From: CAZXDL01 sp964639505
GTDB taxonomy: Bacteria > Patescibacteriota > Saccharimonadia > Saccharimonadales > UBA4665
Assembly (NCBI GenBank): GCA_964639505.1
Contig: CAZXDL010000003.1
Span: 1-64,000, forward strand
Reading direction: 5' to 3'
Length of the DNA: 64,000 nucleotides
Of this stretch, positions 1-8,149 are shown piece after piece (positions within the stretch are counted from its first letter, which is position 1; each line of letters opens with the position of its first letter). The notes beneath the pieces are model-generated. The model was not told the DNA's origin. It did not search any database and saw only the letters and a program-made list of their open reading frames with translations. The translations under genes were made by a program, and so were the position numbers.

Positions 1-335
1 TAGGTAAAGGCGCTGGTGCTTTGGAATTTATAAAGACTGAGGGTAGTCAAAACAAAAAAGGCCGCCACGGCTGTTGCTAATAGTATTAAGGAAACACGCA
101 CGACTTTGTGCTTCGAATGCTGCAGCGGGTAGATGTATTTTCGTGCGCTCGACAACACCTCTTCACGGTGTTCGCCAACGGTTTCGTTAGTTATGCGTGG
201 CACGGTATTGATGGCCTCGGTCATCTTTTGCTCGGCCGATTTGCCGCGTTTTTCGGCAATCTTTTGACGAGCACCCTTGATCGGACGCTTAACAAATTTT
301 GGTACTTTGGCTTTAGGTCTCTTCGGTTTCTTCAT
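1..335 (-). CDS. SurA N-terminal-type membrane protein, partial (3' end off window)
   Basis: Reading leftward from an ATG at 335, about 111 codons are open to the window edge, so only the N-terminus is present. The first ~80 residues are lysine/arginine-rich and presumably cytoplasmic. A hydrophobic segment at about residues 83-103 should anchor the protein, leaving the missing C-terminus outside. The N-terminal layout, including the stretch RITNETVGEHREEVL, resembles Saccharibacteria proteins annotated as SurA N-terminal or peptidyl-prolyl isomerases; this is from memory and the catalytic part is not visible. The start overlaps the end of the upstream PH-domain gene by 23 bp, so the two are probably co-transcribed. 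Confidence 0.6.
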   Translation of the reverse strand, partial: MKKPKRPKAKVPKFVKRPIKGARQKIAEKRGKSAEQKMTEAINTVPRITNETVGEHREEVLSSARKYIYPLQHSKHKVVRVSLILLATAVAAFFVLTTLSLYKFQSTSAFT

Positions 336-909
336 TATCTTTGGATTGACCGTTGTTGCCTCCGGTCGGATACGGGCTAGTATTTATTCCTTCTTTGCGC
401 AGTATACTCAAGACCTTTTTTTGGATCTTGGCAGGATGGTGGACATCTTTTATGGTTAAATCACCCACGTATGTCTGCATCTTTATTGTACCAAATCCAA
501 GCAGAGATTCCTGTATGCCAGAGACTTCATAATTAACTGATTGAATCTGTGCTAACCCCAGATCAGCCACCGCCCTATGGAATAGTCCCCTTTGCGTAAT
601 CTGGATGAATCTTTGGTCAGTGATAATAAAGATACTGAAGTGCCAGCTGATCCAACTCGGCATAAACAGCGCCAGACCGACCAAACAGCCAATTGCCAAG
701 CCTCCAAAAAACCAGCCAAATCCAAGATCAGGATTAATGCCAGCCGGGATTACGCCTAACAGCGGCCCTAGCATGCCTAATACCAGACCCCTGCGCATAA
801 CTATCGGGTGTTTGTGAAACACATATAAGACTTCTTCATCGTCAAACTGGTCTTTGAAGTATTTTGGTTTTTCTGAGTTGGCTTTTTGTTCGTTTTCTGC
901 CATAAGCAT
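313..909 (-). CDS. bacterial PH-domain (YdbS/bPH2-like) membrane protein
   Basis: 198 aa, or 196 aa from the second ATG at 903. A polar N-terminus leads to HKHPIVMRRG, then two hydrophobic segments (about residues 42-87), then a beta-rich domain beginning IFIITDQRFIQITQRG. This is the arrangement of bPH2/YdbS proteins, in which a transmembrane hairpin precedes a pleckstrin-homology-like fold. Their biochemical role is poorly known and is thought to be membrane or envelope related. It lies 54 bp after the Pro-rich membrane protein and overlaps the SurA-like gene, suggesting a small envelope operon. Confidence 0.75.
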   Translation of the reverse strand: MLMAENEQKANSEKPKYFKDQFDDEEVLYVFHKHPIVMRRGLVLGMLGPLLGVIPAGINPDLGFGWFFGGLAIGCLVGLALFMPSWISWHFSIFIITDQRFIQITQRGLFHRAVADLGLAQIQSVNYEVSGIQESLLGFGTIKMQTYVGDLTIKDVHHPAKIQKKVLSILRKEGINTSPYPTGGNNGQSKDNEETEET

Positions 910-963
910 TATTGTAACACTTTGGGGAGTATGCGGGCGTTTGTTTGCTCTTGTTGAATTTGC

Positions 964-2016
964 CTATTCGGGCTTGATTGAGGCAACAATTTGCTGAATG
1001 TCGTCGTTGTAGACTTCGAGGCCAACGGTTTTTAAGAGTGCTTTGGCTTTTTCGGGCGAATCACCGATGCTGTTATAGTCAATATCTTGCGTAAACATCG
1101 CGTATATCAAGGTGTCACTATTTTTAAATGTCGAGAAATATATGTAATGCAGGCCAGAACCATCATCTAGATCGCACACATAGACTTCTTTGTTTGCCCA
1201 CGCATTTTGCGCCTTTACGACCGGTGATTTGCCTAGACATTTACTATTTTGATCAATCGTATTCTGGCTGGTGGCACTTATATCACTGCTGCCTAATTTA
1301 ACGCTGGAAATATAGACCGATAAAGGCGCTTTGCCGTCTTTACCTTTTTTAGCGGTGATCGCCTTGCCACTGTCAGAGCCATCATCAGGTGAACTGGTCT
1401 TTAAAGGTTTGATCTCGTTTTGACTATAGAATTTCAAGCTAAAAGTCTTGCCTTTGCCGTTATCGTATTTGACTGTCTTCATGCCGCCCAGCAGACCTGA
1501 AGCGTATACGAAATAGCCGACACCTAGTAAAACGGCGATGATAACTATGCTTAATATGATGCGCTTTGGCCTTTTGTTCTTTTTGGCCATTGCCAAAAAG
1601 TCAGCTTGGGTTAGTGGAGTAATTTGACCAGGGGTCTGAGGCGGTTGCGCCGGATTCTGGTTTGGCTGAACTGGCGCGGGCGTGACGGGCGCTGCAGGCG
1701 CAATCGGAGCCGTGGGCGCTGGTGCAGGCGGCTCATTGGGAGGAGTTGCTGGCATGGCTGGAGTTGCTGGGACAGGCGCCGATACGGCCGCTGGTTGTGC
1801 TGGTTCTGGCGCTGTTGGTTGAGGTGGCGTAGGTGCAGGCTCAGCTTGAGGCGAAGGCGTTATTGACGCACCTGGAGTCAGTGGCACGACCGGTTCAGTT
1901 TTATCGGTTGCCTGAAGCGGTTGTATTATCTTTTCGCCGGTTACCGGATTAGTTGTCGGCTTGGTTTGTGGCTCTGGCACACTGGGGCCAGCAGATTGAT
2001 TTTCTTGTGGCTGCAT
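964..2016 (-). CDS. Pro-rich single-pass membrane protein, function unknown
   Basis: 350 aa. Residues 1-140 are Pro/Ala/Gln/Thr-rich and presumably disordered. A KKNKRPKR basic patch precedes a transmembrane helix at about 152-172. The C-terminal ~175 residues form a soluble domain likely to be outside the cell, with two cysteines that could pair. This disordered cytoplasmic arm, one helix and external domain recur in the partial gene at 63269-64000. No enzyme motif is visible. Upstream lies a TATACT -10 (2045-2050) followed by a 7-bp hairpin at 2032-2048 before the start. Confidence 0.65.
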   Translation of the reverse strand: MQPQENQSAGPSVPEPQTKPTTNPVTGEKIIQPLQATDKTEPVVPLTPGASITPSPQAEPAPTPPQPTAPEPAQPAAVSAPVPATPAMPATPPNEPPAPAPTAPIAPAAPVTPAPVQPNQNPAQPPQTPGQITPLTQADFLAMAKKNKRPKRIILSIVIIAVLLGVGYFVYASGLLGGMKTVKYDNGKGKTFSLKFYSQNEIKPLKTSSPDDGSDSGKAITAKKGKDGKAPLSVYISSVKLGSSDISATSQNTIDQNSKCLGKSPVVKAQNAWANKEVYVCDLDDGSGLHYIYFSTFKNSDTLIYAMFTQDIDYNSIGDSPEKAKALLKTVGLEVYNDDIQQIVASIKPE

Positions 2017-2031
2017 GAGTGATTCCGCTTA

Positions 2032-2048
2032 TTCTTAATAAGCAGTAT
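2032..2048 (-). promoter_or_regulatory. hairpin in the 5' leader of the Pro-rich protein gene
   Basis: On the minus strand the sequence GCTTATTAAGAATAAGC forms a perfect 7-bp stem with a 3-nt loop. It lies between a TATACT -10 hexamer (2045-2050, partly overlapping) and the ATG at 2016. It could be an operator or a 5' mRNA structure; which one cannot be told from sequence. Confidence 0.35.
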
Positions 2049-2063
2049 ATCATGTCATCGGCG

Positions 2064-2088
2064 TGGTATCCCTGAACGGATTCGAACC
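2064..2088 (-). repeat. duplicate of the tRNA-Arg 3' end (T-arm, acceptor strand and CCA)
   Basis: The 25 bases at 2064-2088 are identical to 2145-2169, the 3' end of tRNA-Arg including CCA. The copies are direct repeats with starts 81 bp apart. The spacer holds an 11-bp-arm hairpin and a second short hairpin. The layout resembles an attachment-site duplication or a small element inserted at the tRNA end. No integrase is immediately adjacent; the Xer-type gene at 3135 is about 1 kb away. Confidence 0.8.
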
Positions 2089-2089
2089 C

Positions 2090-2127
2090 AAAATATGCCA
2101 GTGGCATATTTTGTAGACGCGAGCGAA
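2090..2127. repeat. two hairpins between the tRNA 3' end and its copy
   Basis: The first inverted repeat has arms AAAATATGCCA and TGGCATATTTT around one base (about 2090-2112). The second, GACGC with GCGTC around a 7-base loop (about 2116-2132), follows at once. Both lie wholly inside the 81-bp repeat period, so they look like the body of a small palindromic element. They could also act in termination or 3' processing of the tRNA transcript. Confidence 0.6.
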
Positions 2128-2144
2128 GCGTCGTTAGTGAAACC

Positions 2145-2219
2145 TGGTATCCCTGAACGGATTCGAACCGCTATCTGCTCCTTAGGACGGAGTTATTCTA
2201 TCCATTGAACTACAGGGAC
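2145..2219 (-). tRNA. tRNA-Arg (anticodon CCT)
   Basis: Reading the minus strand, the acceptor GTCCCTG pairs with CAGGGAT, with discriminator A and an encoded CCA. The D stem is GTTC/GAAT. The anticodon stem ACTCC/GGAGC has one A-C mismatch at its base and its loop is GTCCTAA. The T loop is TTCGAAT. The anticodon CCU reads AGG (arginine). The encoded CCA end is part of the 25-bp sequence repeated downstream at 2064-2088. Confidence 0.93.
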
Positions 2220-2255
2220 GCTAGAGGCTATTGTACAAGATCGAGTGTTGCTGTG

Positions 2256-2489
2256 TTAGGTTTTCAGATCGTCCTCATCAATATTGCTCAAATCATCGTC
2301 GTCTTTTGGGGGCTGCCAGACTGGCCACTCAAACTCCACCAAGCTTTGTTTGCCCATCTTTTCCATCAATGCAATCCGAACATAATCACTACGCGACATA
2401 TAGCAAGCCCTTGCAGCAAGATCGACTTCAGTTAAAAATGTCTTGGGTATAACTAGGTGGATTTTCGTATTAGTGGGGTCTAGGGACAC
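2256..2489 (-). CDS. small ribbon-helix-helix (CopG/MetJ-like) protein
   Basis: 77 aa from a GTG start at 2489. The strand KIHLVIPKTFLTEVD followed by helices with SRSDYVRIAL is typical of ribbon-helix-helix DNA-binding domains. The C-terminus is acidic (DDDDLSNIDEDD). No toxin gene is adjacent, so it is more likely a stand-alone regulator than an antitoxin. A palindrome, TGGCCC-TCTAG-GGGCCA, lies about 20 bp upstream of the start and could be its operator. Its targets are unknown. Confidence 0.65.
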   Translation of the reverse strand: MSLDPTNTKIHLVIPKTFLTEVDLAARACYMSRSDYVRIALMEKMGKQSLVEFEWPVWQPPKDDDDLSNIDEDDLKT

Positions 2490-2510
2490 CCACTGAATGT
2501 ACCATGAGTG

Positions 2511-2527
2511 GCCCTCTAGGGGCCAAC
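2511..2527. promoter_or_regulatory. GC-rich palindrome upstream of the RHH gene
   Basis: TGGCCC and GGGCCA arms surround TCTAG, in the gap between ndk and the RHH gene (both minus strand). It may terminate ndk, although no clear T-run follows, or be an operator for the RHH gene. Confidence 0.35.
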
Positions 2528-2613
2528 CCCACCAACAATTTATTGCAACTTATTAATAAAGATTTAATGTTTCGTGATTATTATAGGCAAATAATCTGTA
2601 ATTGCTACCAGAT

Positions 2614-3078
2614 TTAGGCGCGTTCGTGGTCTTCGTATATATGAATGTATTCAGACTTGTCGTAGTCGAACAATTCGTCGTCACTAAAGAAGCTATGTAC
2701 CTCGGCTTCGCCGCTGGCTTTGCTGTCTGAGGCATGGATCAAGTTTCGGCCAGTACCGATGGCGAGATCACCCCTGATAGATCCAGGCACGGCTTCGCGA
2801 GGATTAGTCGCGCCAACTAGGTTGCGGACTGATTCGACACATTGGAAGCCCTCCCAAGCCATCAAAACGACCGGCGAACTTTTCATAAATTTCTCCAGGC
2901 CGGCGTAGAAATCCTTTTCTACATGTTCAGCATAATGACTACGCAACATGGCCTCATCTAAGCTAGCCATTTTGAGGCCAATTAGCTTGAGACCCTTTTG
3001 CTCTAAGCGAGAGACAATTTCACCTATTAAGCCACGCTGAACCGCGTCAGGTTTGGCGATAATTAGTGTTCGTTCCAT
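2614..3078 (-). CDS. ndk: nucleoside diphosphate kinase
   Basis: 154 aa from the ATG at 3078; an in-frame TTG at 3084 is less likely. Transfers the gamma phosphate between nucleoside triphosphates and diphosphates through a phosphohistidine. The start ERTLIIAKPDAVQRG and the active-site region NLIHASDS, with the catalytic His, are both clear, and the length is normal for the family. A TATACT -10 at 3087-3092 ends 8 nt before the ATG, so the message has at most a very short leader. It is divergent from the recombinase gene, with 56 bp between starts. An NTP-balancing enzyme fits a lineage that scavenges nucleotides. Confidence 0.95.
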   Translation of the reverse strand: MERTLIIAKPDAVQRGLIGEIVSRLEQKGLKLIGLKMASLDEAMLRSHYAEHVEKDFYAGLEKFMKSSPVVLMAWEGFQCVESVRNLVGATNPREAVPGSIRGDLAIGTGRNLIHASDSKASGEAEVHSFFSDDELFDYDKSEYIHIYEDHERA

Positions 3079-3122
3079 TACCAAAAAGTATAACAGAGAT
3101 ACCGGCGCCTTCCAAGATGTCG

Positions 3123-3128
3123 TACAAT
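3123..3128 (+). promoter_or_regulatory. -10 element of the leaderless Xer-type gene
   Basis: TACAAT ends 6 nt before the ATG at 3135, so transcription should begin at or next to the start codon. No Shine-Dalgarno motif is present. Confidence 0.6.
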
Positions 3129-3134
3129 GTACTT

Positions 3135-3727
3135 ATGCTATTTGCTAAAGCTAAAACTGACTTCCTAGAATACCTCGAAATCGAACAGAACCGTTCGCAA
3201 AAAACAATTCAAAATTATGACCACTATCTCACTCGCCTAATCGACTTCGCCGGCGAGATAAAAGTTAGCGATATCGACGCCGAATTAATTCGTAAATGGC
3301 GACTTTGGCTCAACCGACTGGGCACTAATACCTCTGATGAACTTGGCAAAGCCACCCAAAATTACCACCTGATAGCCCTACGAAGCTTTTTGAAGTTTTG
3401 TGCCAAGCGCAACATCCCCGCCCTAGCTCCAGACAAGATCGAGCTGGCTCGCACCAAGCGTAAACAGGTCACGTTCTTAACACCAGAGGAATTAGGAAGA
3501 ATATTTGAACAACCCGACACCACCAGCATAAATGGTTTGCGCGATAGAGCCATCCTTGAACTATTGTTTAGCTCCGGCCTCCGCGTAAGTGAACTAGTCG
3601 GGCTTGATCGAGATCATATCAATCTGAAACGACGAGAATTCATGGTGCGCGGTAAGGGCCAAAAAGACCGCCCAATTTTTATCAGCCCAGACGCCGCGGC
3701 ATGGATTGAACAATATTTAGCCAAGCG
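3135..3727 (+). CDS. Xer-type tyrosine recombinase, truncated by assembly gap
   Basis: About 197 codons are visible before the N gap. The N-terminal SAM-like DNA-binding domain is clear (FLEYLEIEQNRSQKTIQNYD). The catalytic domain begins near residue 125, with the first arginine in LLFSSGLRVSELVGL and GKGQKDRPIFIS after it. The HxxR box and nucleophilic Tyr lie in or beyond the gap. XerC/D proteins resolve chromosome dimers at dif; with no second copy in view, an XerH-like single recombinase or an element integrase remain possible. The ATG at 3135 is chosen because a TACAAT -10 sits 6 nt upstream. Confidence 0.85.
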
Positions 3728-3827
3728 NNNNNNNNNNNNNNNNNNNNNNNNNNNNNNNNNNNNNNNNNNNNNNNNNNNNNNNNNNNNNNNNNNNNNNNNN
3801 NNNNNNNNNNNNNNNNNNNNNNNNNNN
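3728..3827. other. assembly gap (100 N)
   Basis: Exactly 100 unknown bases, a conventional placeholder length, so the true distance is unknown. Two convergent genes run into it: the recombinase from the left and the PilX-like gene from the right. Open frames that cross the gap are artefacts. Confidence 0.97.
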
Positions 3828-4825
3828 CTCTGCCCCTCAAGCGTGAAGCCTGGGCTTTCTTCGATTGGCTGCTTGATTGGCGATCGCACTTGAACACGCT
3901 TTAGTACATCACGTGATCGACCAGTCACATCAATTTTGGCCTGAGCGTTTAAGAATTGGAGTTTGGTGTTAGATAGATCTTTTGCGTCAACTGTTATGTC
4001 AGATGCGGTGTAATAGTTAAGAATCCGCACTAGGTACTGATCAGTAGACCCACCGCCTCCAATTGTTTGTATAGTAGCTTTGCAAGGAAAATCGCCTGGA
4101 TTACCACAGTAGCCGTTTACAATACTGCCTTTAAGAGCGCCTTTGATATCTGAGTAGAGAACTGTACCGGTACCTGCCCCGCCCGGACCAGGATAAAGAA
4201 AAACAGTGGCAGTGTTTGCAATCAAACCGTCTCGAGTCATGTTATTTAGGGGCGTTATACTAACTTGGAGTACACCTGGGGAGTTCCAGCTAGCCTTAGG
4301 AGAAAACTTTGCTGTCTCGGCAGCCGTACGTGGCGTAGTTCTAGCTGGATCGGCGCTTGCCCAACTAATAGTCAAATCGTCGAGTCCGCCAGAGACTGAG
4401 AATTTAGATGATTTTTGTTCTTCTGGGCTCACACCTTTAAACAACAGGCTGTCTGGTTTTGCGTTAACCAATACACACGCGTATGAAACTGCATTATTAG
4501 CCGGGCTAACGGAGACGCCACCATTTCGATAGTTTGAAGACGTAGTTATACCAGTAGTTGTGAGTTGTGTCTGAGTGAGGCACTGGTTTGGAGGCGGGTC
4601 CAACGCATTAACCGCATCGAGATTTTTGATAACATCGTTAATGCCACTTTCAGCTGCATAATAAGCTTGAGTAGACAGCTGCTTGTCTAAAGCGCTGCGC
4701 TGCTCGCGGCGTGCGAGTTGCGAAAAAGCTACTGTCAGAAGCGACATGACTAAAACTAAGATCAACGCAATCACGATAGATGCAAAACCCGATTGATCCC
4801 CTGCCTTATTTCCCTTATGTTTCAT
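3828..4825 (-). CDS. PilX-like minor pilus assembly protein, 3' end in gap
   Basis: About 332 residues are visible before the gap. A short basic N-terminus leads to a hydrophobic helix (about 14-35) and then AYYAAESGIND, the signature after the helix in PilX-type pilus proteins. The remainder is Thr/Ser/Gly-rich, as expected of an extracellular domain. There is no GFTxxE prepilin cleavage site, also usual for PilX_N proteins. It is the last visible gene of the pilus operon, 18 bp after the PilW-like gene. A role in pilus initiation or tip assembly is inferred from family and position. Confidence 0.75.
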
Positions 4826-4843
4826 GCTAAGTTCATTCTACTA

Positions 4844-5482
4844 TTAGTTTAAGCGTTTCGCTACAAATGTTTTAAGATACGCCGTTGAGCAATATTGCCG
4901 ATCTCTATCGCCTTTGCACTTCGTATCAACACCAAGTCCAACTCCAGTAAGTGAATCGTCCTTTCCTTCAGATGTATAGGCGGTACCAACAGTTATTGAG
5001 TAAGGGGAAACCCCAGGGGTAGCGCTGGTTATTGAAAAGACTGTTAGTCTCGAACTTGGCGGCATCAATTCAACGCCACCGGCAGACGGAGTGGCAACAT
5101 TCAAGTTAATGGCAGTACAGGCACCGCCGCCATTATCATCACGCCACAATACATGTTGTTGAGTACTGCCAATTCCTACATCCAAAACGTAAACATATCT
5201 TGTTGTGCCAATACAATAAGCCTGATAGGTTTGTCCCCCCGCTGTGAGGGGTGTTGCTGTTCGATATGTTGTATCAAGCGCCTGTAATTGTTGTGATACC
5301 TCATCAGTCACACTTCTGGTAGCGCCTTGAATCTTAGATTGATTAATTCCTTTGTAATAGAGTGAACCAATATTGACCATCATTACTGTAATCAAAACCA
5401 AAATTGTCGAAAGCACAGCGGTAGCAATCAACATTTCGATGATGGTAAAGCCCTCTTGATTTTTCTTTATACTTAATCCCAT
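4844..5482 (-). CDS. type IV minor prepilin, PilW-like
   Basis: 212 aa with a class III signal peptide: basic leader, cleavage after Gly11, then FTIIEML with Glu16 at position +5, and a hydrophobic helix to about residue 33. The C-terminal globular domain has three cysteines. Its start overlaps the end of the preceding prepilin by 10 bp, so translation is probably coupled. Length and position between PilV-like and PilX-like genes suggest the PilW role in the pilus initiation complex; that assignment is from context. Confidence 0.75.
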   Translation of the reverse strand: MGLSIKKNQEGFTIIEMLIATAVLSTILVLITVMMVNIGSLYYKGINQSKIQGATRSVTDEVSQQLQALDTTYRTATPLTAGGQTYQAYCIGTTRYVYVLDVGIGSTQQHVLWRDDNGGGACTAINLNVATPSAGGVELMPPSSRLTVFSITSATPGVSPYSITVGTAYTSEGKDDSLTGVGLGVDTKCKGDRDRQYCSTAYLKTFVAKRLN

Positions 5483-5976
5483 TTGCCGTAATACCTATAT
5501 ACATAATTAATACTGTCTTTACCGATACCCCGAACATTGTCCCACTTTGCTGTAATAAGAAAAGTACCATCCGCTTGGAGCTCGCTGCCTGCACATTCAA
5601 GATCGCCGCTGCCGGGACAGTAGTATATTTTTACGGTATAGCGACCGCTGTTTGAGGTACAAAGAGCATCAGTCTCGTCAGTTAATACCGGGCTTGCTCC
5701 GCCCGTAACACAAAAAGGCGAGCCATGAGTAAATGGGTTGAGCGCGGTGCTAGCGGGATCATTTGGCCCGTTGGCAGCTAGGATTCTCAGCTGCTCAATC
5801 TGGGTTTGAAGCACCTTTGTGGCTTCAGAGTTCTCCTGAGCCTGTCGAGTGTTCAACAAACTACGATTGGCTGTTGCATACGAAATGCTAATTGCCAGCC
5901 CGAGCACAGCTAAGACAATCATAACCTCAATAATAGTGTCGCCAGCCATATTTTGTCTTAGTCGCCTTAAGGACAT
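5473..5976 (-). CDS. type IV minor prepilin, PilV-like
   Basis: 167 aa. The leader ends in AGDTIIEVM, so cleavage would follow Gly12, and Asp replaces the usual Phe at +1 with Glu at +5 kept. Four cysteines occur in the C-terminal half. Its start overlaps the previous prepilin by 10 bp and its end overlaps the next by 10 bp, making a tightly coupled three-gene minor pilin block. An Asp at +1 should still be processed by PilD but could affect N-methylation. Confidence 0.72.
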   Translation of the reverse strand: MSLRRLRQNMAGDTIIEVMIVLAVLGLAISISYATANRSLLNTRQAQENSEATKVLQTQIEQLRILAANGPNDPASTALNPFTHGSPFCVTGGASPVLTDETDALCTSNSGRYTVKIYYCPGSGDLECAGSELQADGTFLITAKWDNVRGIGKDSINYVYRYYGKWD

Positions 5977-6758
5977 GGCACCTCTCCAAGCATACGTACT
6001 GTTACATTGTGCTGACTATTACCCACCCCGATTATCACGTTTGCCGACCTAGCGCCATCTGTTACGCAAATCGTAACATTGTCTACCAGTCGAGTCTGGG
6101 CCACGTTTGATACCTGCTGTTCGCCCTGCACTGTGTTTTTATTACCAGTAATGCTATGAATAGCATAAACTTCTGGCGCCGTTTGGGCGCCACTCGATGT
6201 ATCTCCTCCGCCAACAACGTTTTGATAAAACGCAATACCATAACTTGTCGTGCCTAATGCTGAGCCGTGAAGAGTAATGTTGCCTACGTCGAGAGCTTGG
6301 GGCACGGACTGGTTAATTGTCAGGCCAGGAATTGCTTTAGGTGATATTTGACTTAAATCATTTTCTACAGGTGTTAAATTATCGCTCTGAAGCCTGCGCC
6401 CCGCCACAGATATAACGTCATATTTATCTTTATTTCCAGAAACAGAGAAATGCATTACTTTACCCAAAAAGAAGCACTCGGCATTCGTACCCACCTCATT
6501 CGGAGTACCCAATGGGAAGTCGATACCGCCCGATACGGCCTTGCAATTAACTTTGATGTCGCTATATTGCCCATCTGTTACTTGATCAATGGTGTCTTGT
6601 ATCCGTGAAGCGAATTCGTTTACACCACTAGTAAAAGAGGTTTTAGCCTGTTTGCCATTAATAAATGTACCAGCGATTACAAACATCATTCCAGAGGCGG
6701 CCAATACAATCAATACCTCAATGATCGTGTAGCCCAGAGGTGATGTTCCACCTTTCAT
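5967..6758 (-). CDS. type IV prepilin-like protein
   Basis: 263 aa with leader MKGGTSPLG, then YTIIEVL: cleavage after Gly9, Tyr at +1 and Glu at +5, followed by a hydrophobic helix to about residue 31. The large C-terminal domain has three cysteines, two of them near its middle. It follows pilD by 39 bp and starts the minor pilin block, which suggests a GspH/FimT- or PilE-like initiation subunit. The exact equivalent in model pili is not clear. Confidence 0.72.
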   Translation of the reverse strand: MKGGTSPLGYTIIEVLIVLAASGMMFVIAGTFINGKQAKTSFTSGVNEFASRIQDTIDQVTDGQYSDIKVNCKAVSGGIDFPLGTPNEVGTNAECFFLGKVMHFSVSGNKDKYDVISVAGRRLQSDNLTPVENDLSQISPKAIPGLTINQSVPQALDVGNITLHGSALGTTSYGIAFYQNVVGGGDTSSGAQTAPEVYAIHSITGNKNTVQGEQQVSNVAQTRLVDNVTICVTDGARSANVIIGVGNSQHNVTVRMLGEVPCP

Positions 6759-6797
6759 ATTGACCTCAGTATAGCATAAGCGCTAAGGGGTAAACAT

Positions 6798-7634
6798 CTA
6801 TATATTAAGAAAGACCCGCTGGTACCAGTCTAGAATTGCCGATCCAAAAAGCTGAGTAACGATTAATCCAAGTATTAGAAACGGCCCAAACGGTATAACT
6901 TGCGACTTTTTAAGGCGTTTTGTGGCCAATAACGGCAAACTTACAAGAGTGCCGGCGATCGAGGCTATAAATATAAATAATAAGGCTCTGGAAGGTGTGC
7001 CGGCAATTAATCCGAGAAGCCAGCCAAGCTTAACGTCCCCGCCACCGATCCATTTGCCACCCGACAGCTGAAATAGCACATAAAATATCCCTCCGCCTAT
7101 CAATACAGCCAAGGCAGTGTTTATAAGGGCTGTAACCGGCCTATTTGCCGTGGCAATGCTGATGCCAGCATAAAGAGCGGCAAGCCATGCGATGGGAGTC
7201 ATAATCCTGTTTGGTAACAGATACCACCGCAAGTCATAAACTGTCAAAGCTACTAATCCTACTATTATCAGCAACCATATTACGAACAGGTAGGATTGAG
7301 TAGCATTAAATGCCACTGGCCACCAGATATAGGAACCGACAAACAAGCCGGCGGTAGCCAATTCTACCATCGGATACTGGACAGAGATCGCTTTGTGACA
7401 ATATCTGCATTTACCCCTTAAACTCAGCCAGCTCAGAACTGGGATCAAATCCTTGCCCTGCAGTTGATGATGACAGTTCGGACACATCGACCGACCCTTG
7501 CCTATCGACAGATCCAGCTTACTAGCTTTGCTACCCTTTTTATCCTGCTCATGCACCCGCCAAACTAATGCATTCACAAAACTACCGAACACCAAACCAA
7601 ACACAACCAAAGCCACGATAATCATTAGCAACAT
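6798..7634 (-). CDS. pilD: type IV prepilin peptidase/N-methylase
   Basis: 278 aa integral membrane aspartyl protease that cleaves the leader from the prepilins around it. The N-terminal domain has GSFVNALVWRV and a four-cysteine zinc site (CPNC and CRYC). The two catalytic aspartates are in VYDLRWYLLPN and GGGDVKLG. About seven hydrophobic segments are visible. An alternative start three codons in (ATG at 7625) is possible. It follows the pilA terminator, so its expression may depend on read-through or its own promoter. Unlike PilB in this operon, it keeps its zinc cysteines. Confidence 0.93.
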   Translation of the reverse strand: MLLMIIVALVVFGLVFGSFVNALVWRVHEQDKKGSKASKLDLSIGKGRSMCPNCHHQLQGKDLIPVLSWLSLRGKCRYCHKAISVQYPMVELATAGLFVGSYIWWPVAFNATQSYLFVIWLLIIVGLVALTVYDLRWYLLPNRIMTPIAWLAALYAGISIATANRPVTALINTALAVLIGGGIFYVLFQLSGGKWIGGGDVKLGWLLGLIAGTPSRALLFIFIASIAGTLVSLPLLATKRLKKSQVIPFGPFLILGLIVTQLFGSAILDWYQRVFLNI

Positions 7635-7645
7635 CTTAGCATATT

Positions 7646-7671
7646 AAAACGGACCCTTTCGGGCCCGTTTT
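7646..7671 (-). terminator. hairpin terminator after pilA
   Basis: AAAACGG pairs with CCGTTTT and GGG with CCC around a GAAA-type loop, with one mismatch, just after the pilA stop at 7693. The U tract on the minus strand is short (TTTT), so it may attenuate rather than fully stop transcription into pilD. Confidence 0.65.
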
Positions 7672-7692
7672 AAGTAGTTCGCTTGAATTACC

Positions 7693-8127
7693 TTAAGCGT
7701 CTATACACTTAACGCTAGTACCACTTGAATTCTCAACTTTGTAATAGATTGCGATTGTTTTTGGTCCTGATGTTGATCCAGTACATGCCGTAGCGAGTGC
7801 ATAACCTACATCGCCGGGATTCGGGTTGTTAGTTGCGCTAACAGTTACGCCACCGCTCACTTTAATAGTCACGTTTGATCCTCCAGTACCCGAAACGAGT
7901 GTTGAAGTAATGCTGTTAGGCGGTTGACCATCGTTGTTTGACTTGTACTCAGATACACCAGCTGAAACTGCAGATGCATCATTCTTTACTTGAGTGTTTC
8001 GTCCGTTGCGCTGTAGGGCTGGGATGGCCAACAGTACGATTAGAATGATCAAGCCGGCGATTGCCAACACGATCATGACTTCGATAATAGTGAAGCCTTT
8101 ATTGTCTTTTTTTAGTTTGCTTAGCAT
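7693..8127 (-). CDS. pilA: major type IV pilin candidate
   Basis: 144 aa. Basic leader MLSKLKKDNKG, then FTIIEVMIVLAIAG: cleavage after Gly11, Phe at +1, Glu at +5. The hydrophobic spine runs to about residue 34. Two C-terminal cysteines (ATACTGS and VKCIDA) would close a D-loop. It is the shortest pilin here and has the strongest expression signals: its own TATAGT -10 at 8150-8155, an AAAGGGG ribosome site 8 nt from the ATG, and a terminator after the stop. That argues for it being the major subunit. Confidence 0.85.
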   Translation of the reverse strand: MLSKLKKDNKGFTIIEVMIVLAIAGLIILIVLLAIPALQRNGRNTQVKNDASAVSAGVSEYKSNNDGQPPNSITSTLVSGTGGSNVTIKVSGGVTVSATNNPNPGDVGYALATACTGSTSGPKTIAIYYKVENSSGTSVKCIDA

Positions 8128-8149
8128 TGCAAGTGCCCCTTTGCGAATT

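Noticed and set aside
1624..1866. Arg/Trp-rich open frame opposite the Pro-rich gene
   Set aside because: It is the reverse complement of Pro/Ala-rich codons, a typical shadow frame with no start signals.
2064..2112. A second tRNA gene
   Set aside because: Only the T-arm and acceptor end are repeated; there is no D-arm or anticodon arm.
2256..2489. Toxin-antitoxin module
   Set aside because: The RHH protein has no small partner gene on either side; the neighbours are a tRNA and ndk.
3066..3893. Open frame continuing through the N gap on the plus strand
   Set aside because: The part after the gap is antisense to the PilX-like gene, and the frame across unknown bases is meaningless. Only 3135-3727 is kept.
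3614..4825. Minus-strand frame of 403 codons across the gap
   Set aside because: The part left of the gap is antisense to the recombinase. The real gene is visible only at 3828-4825.
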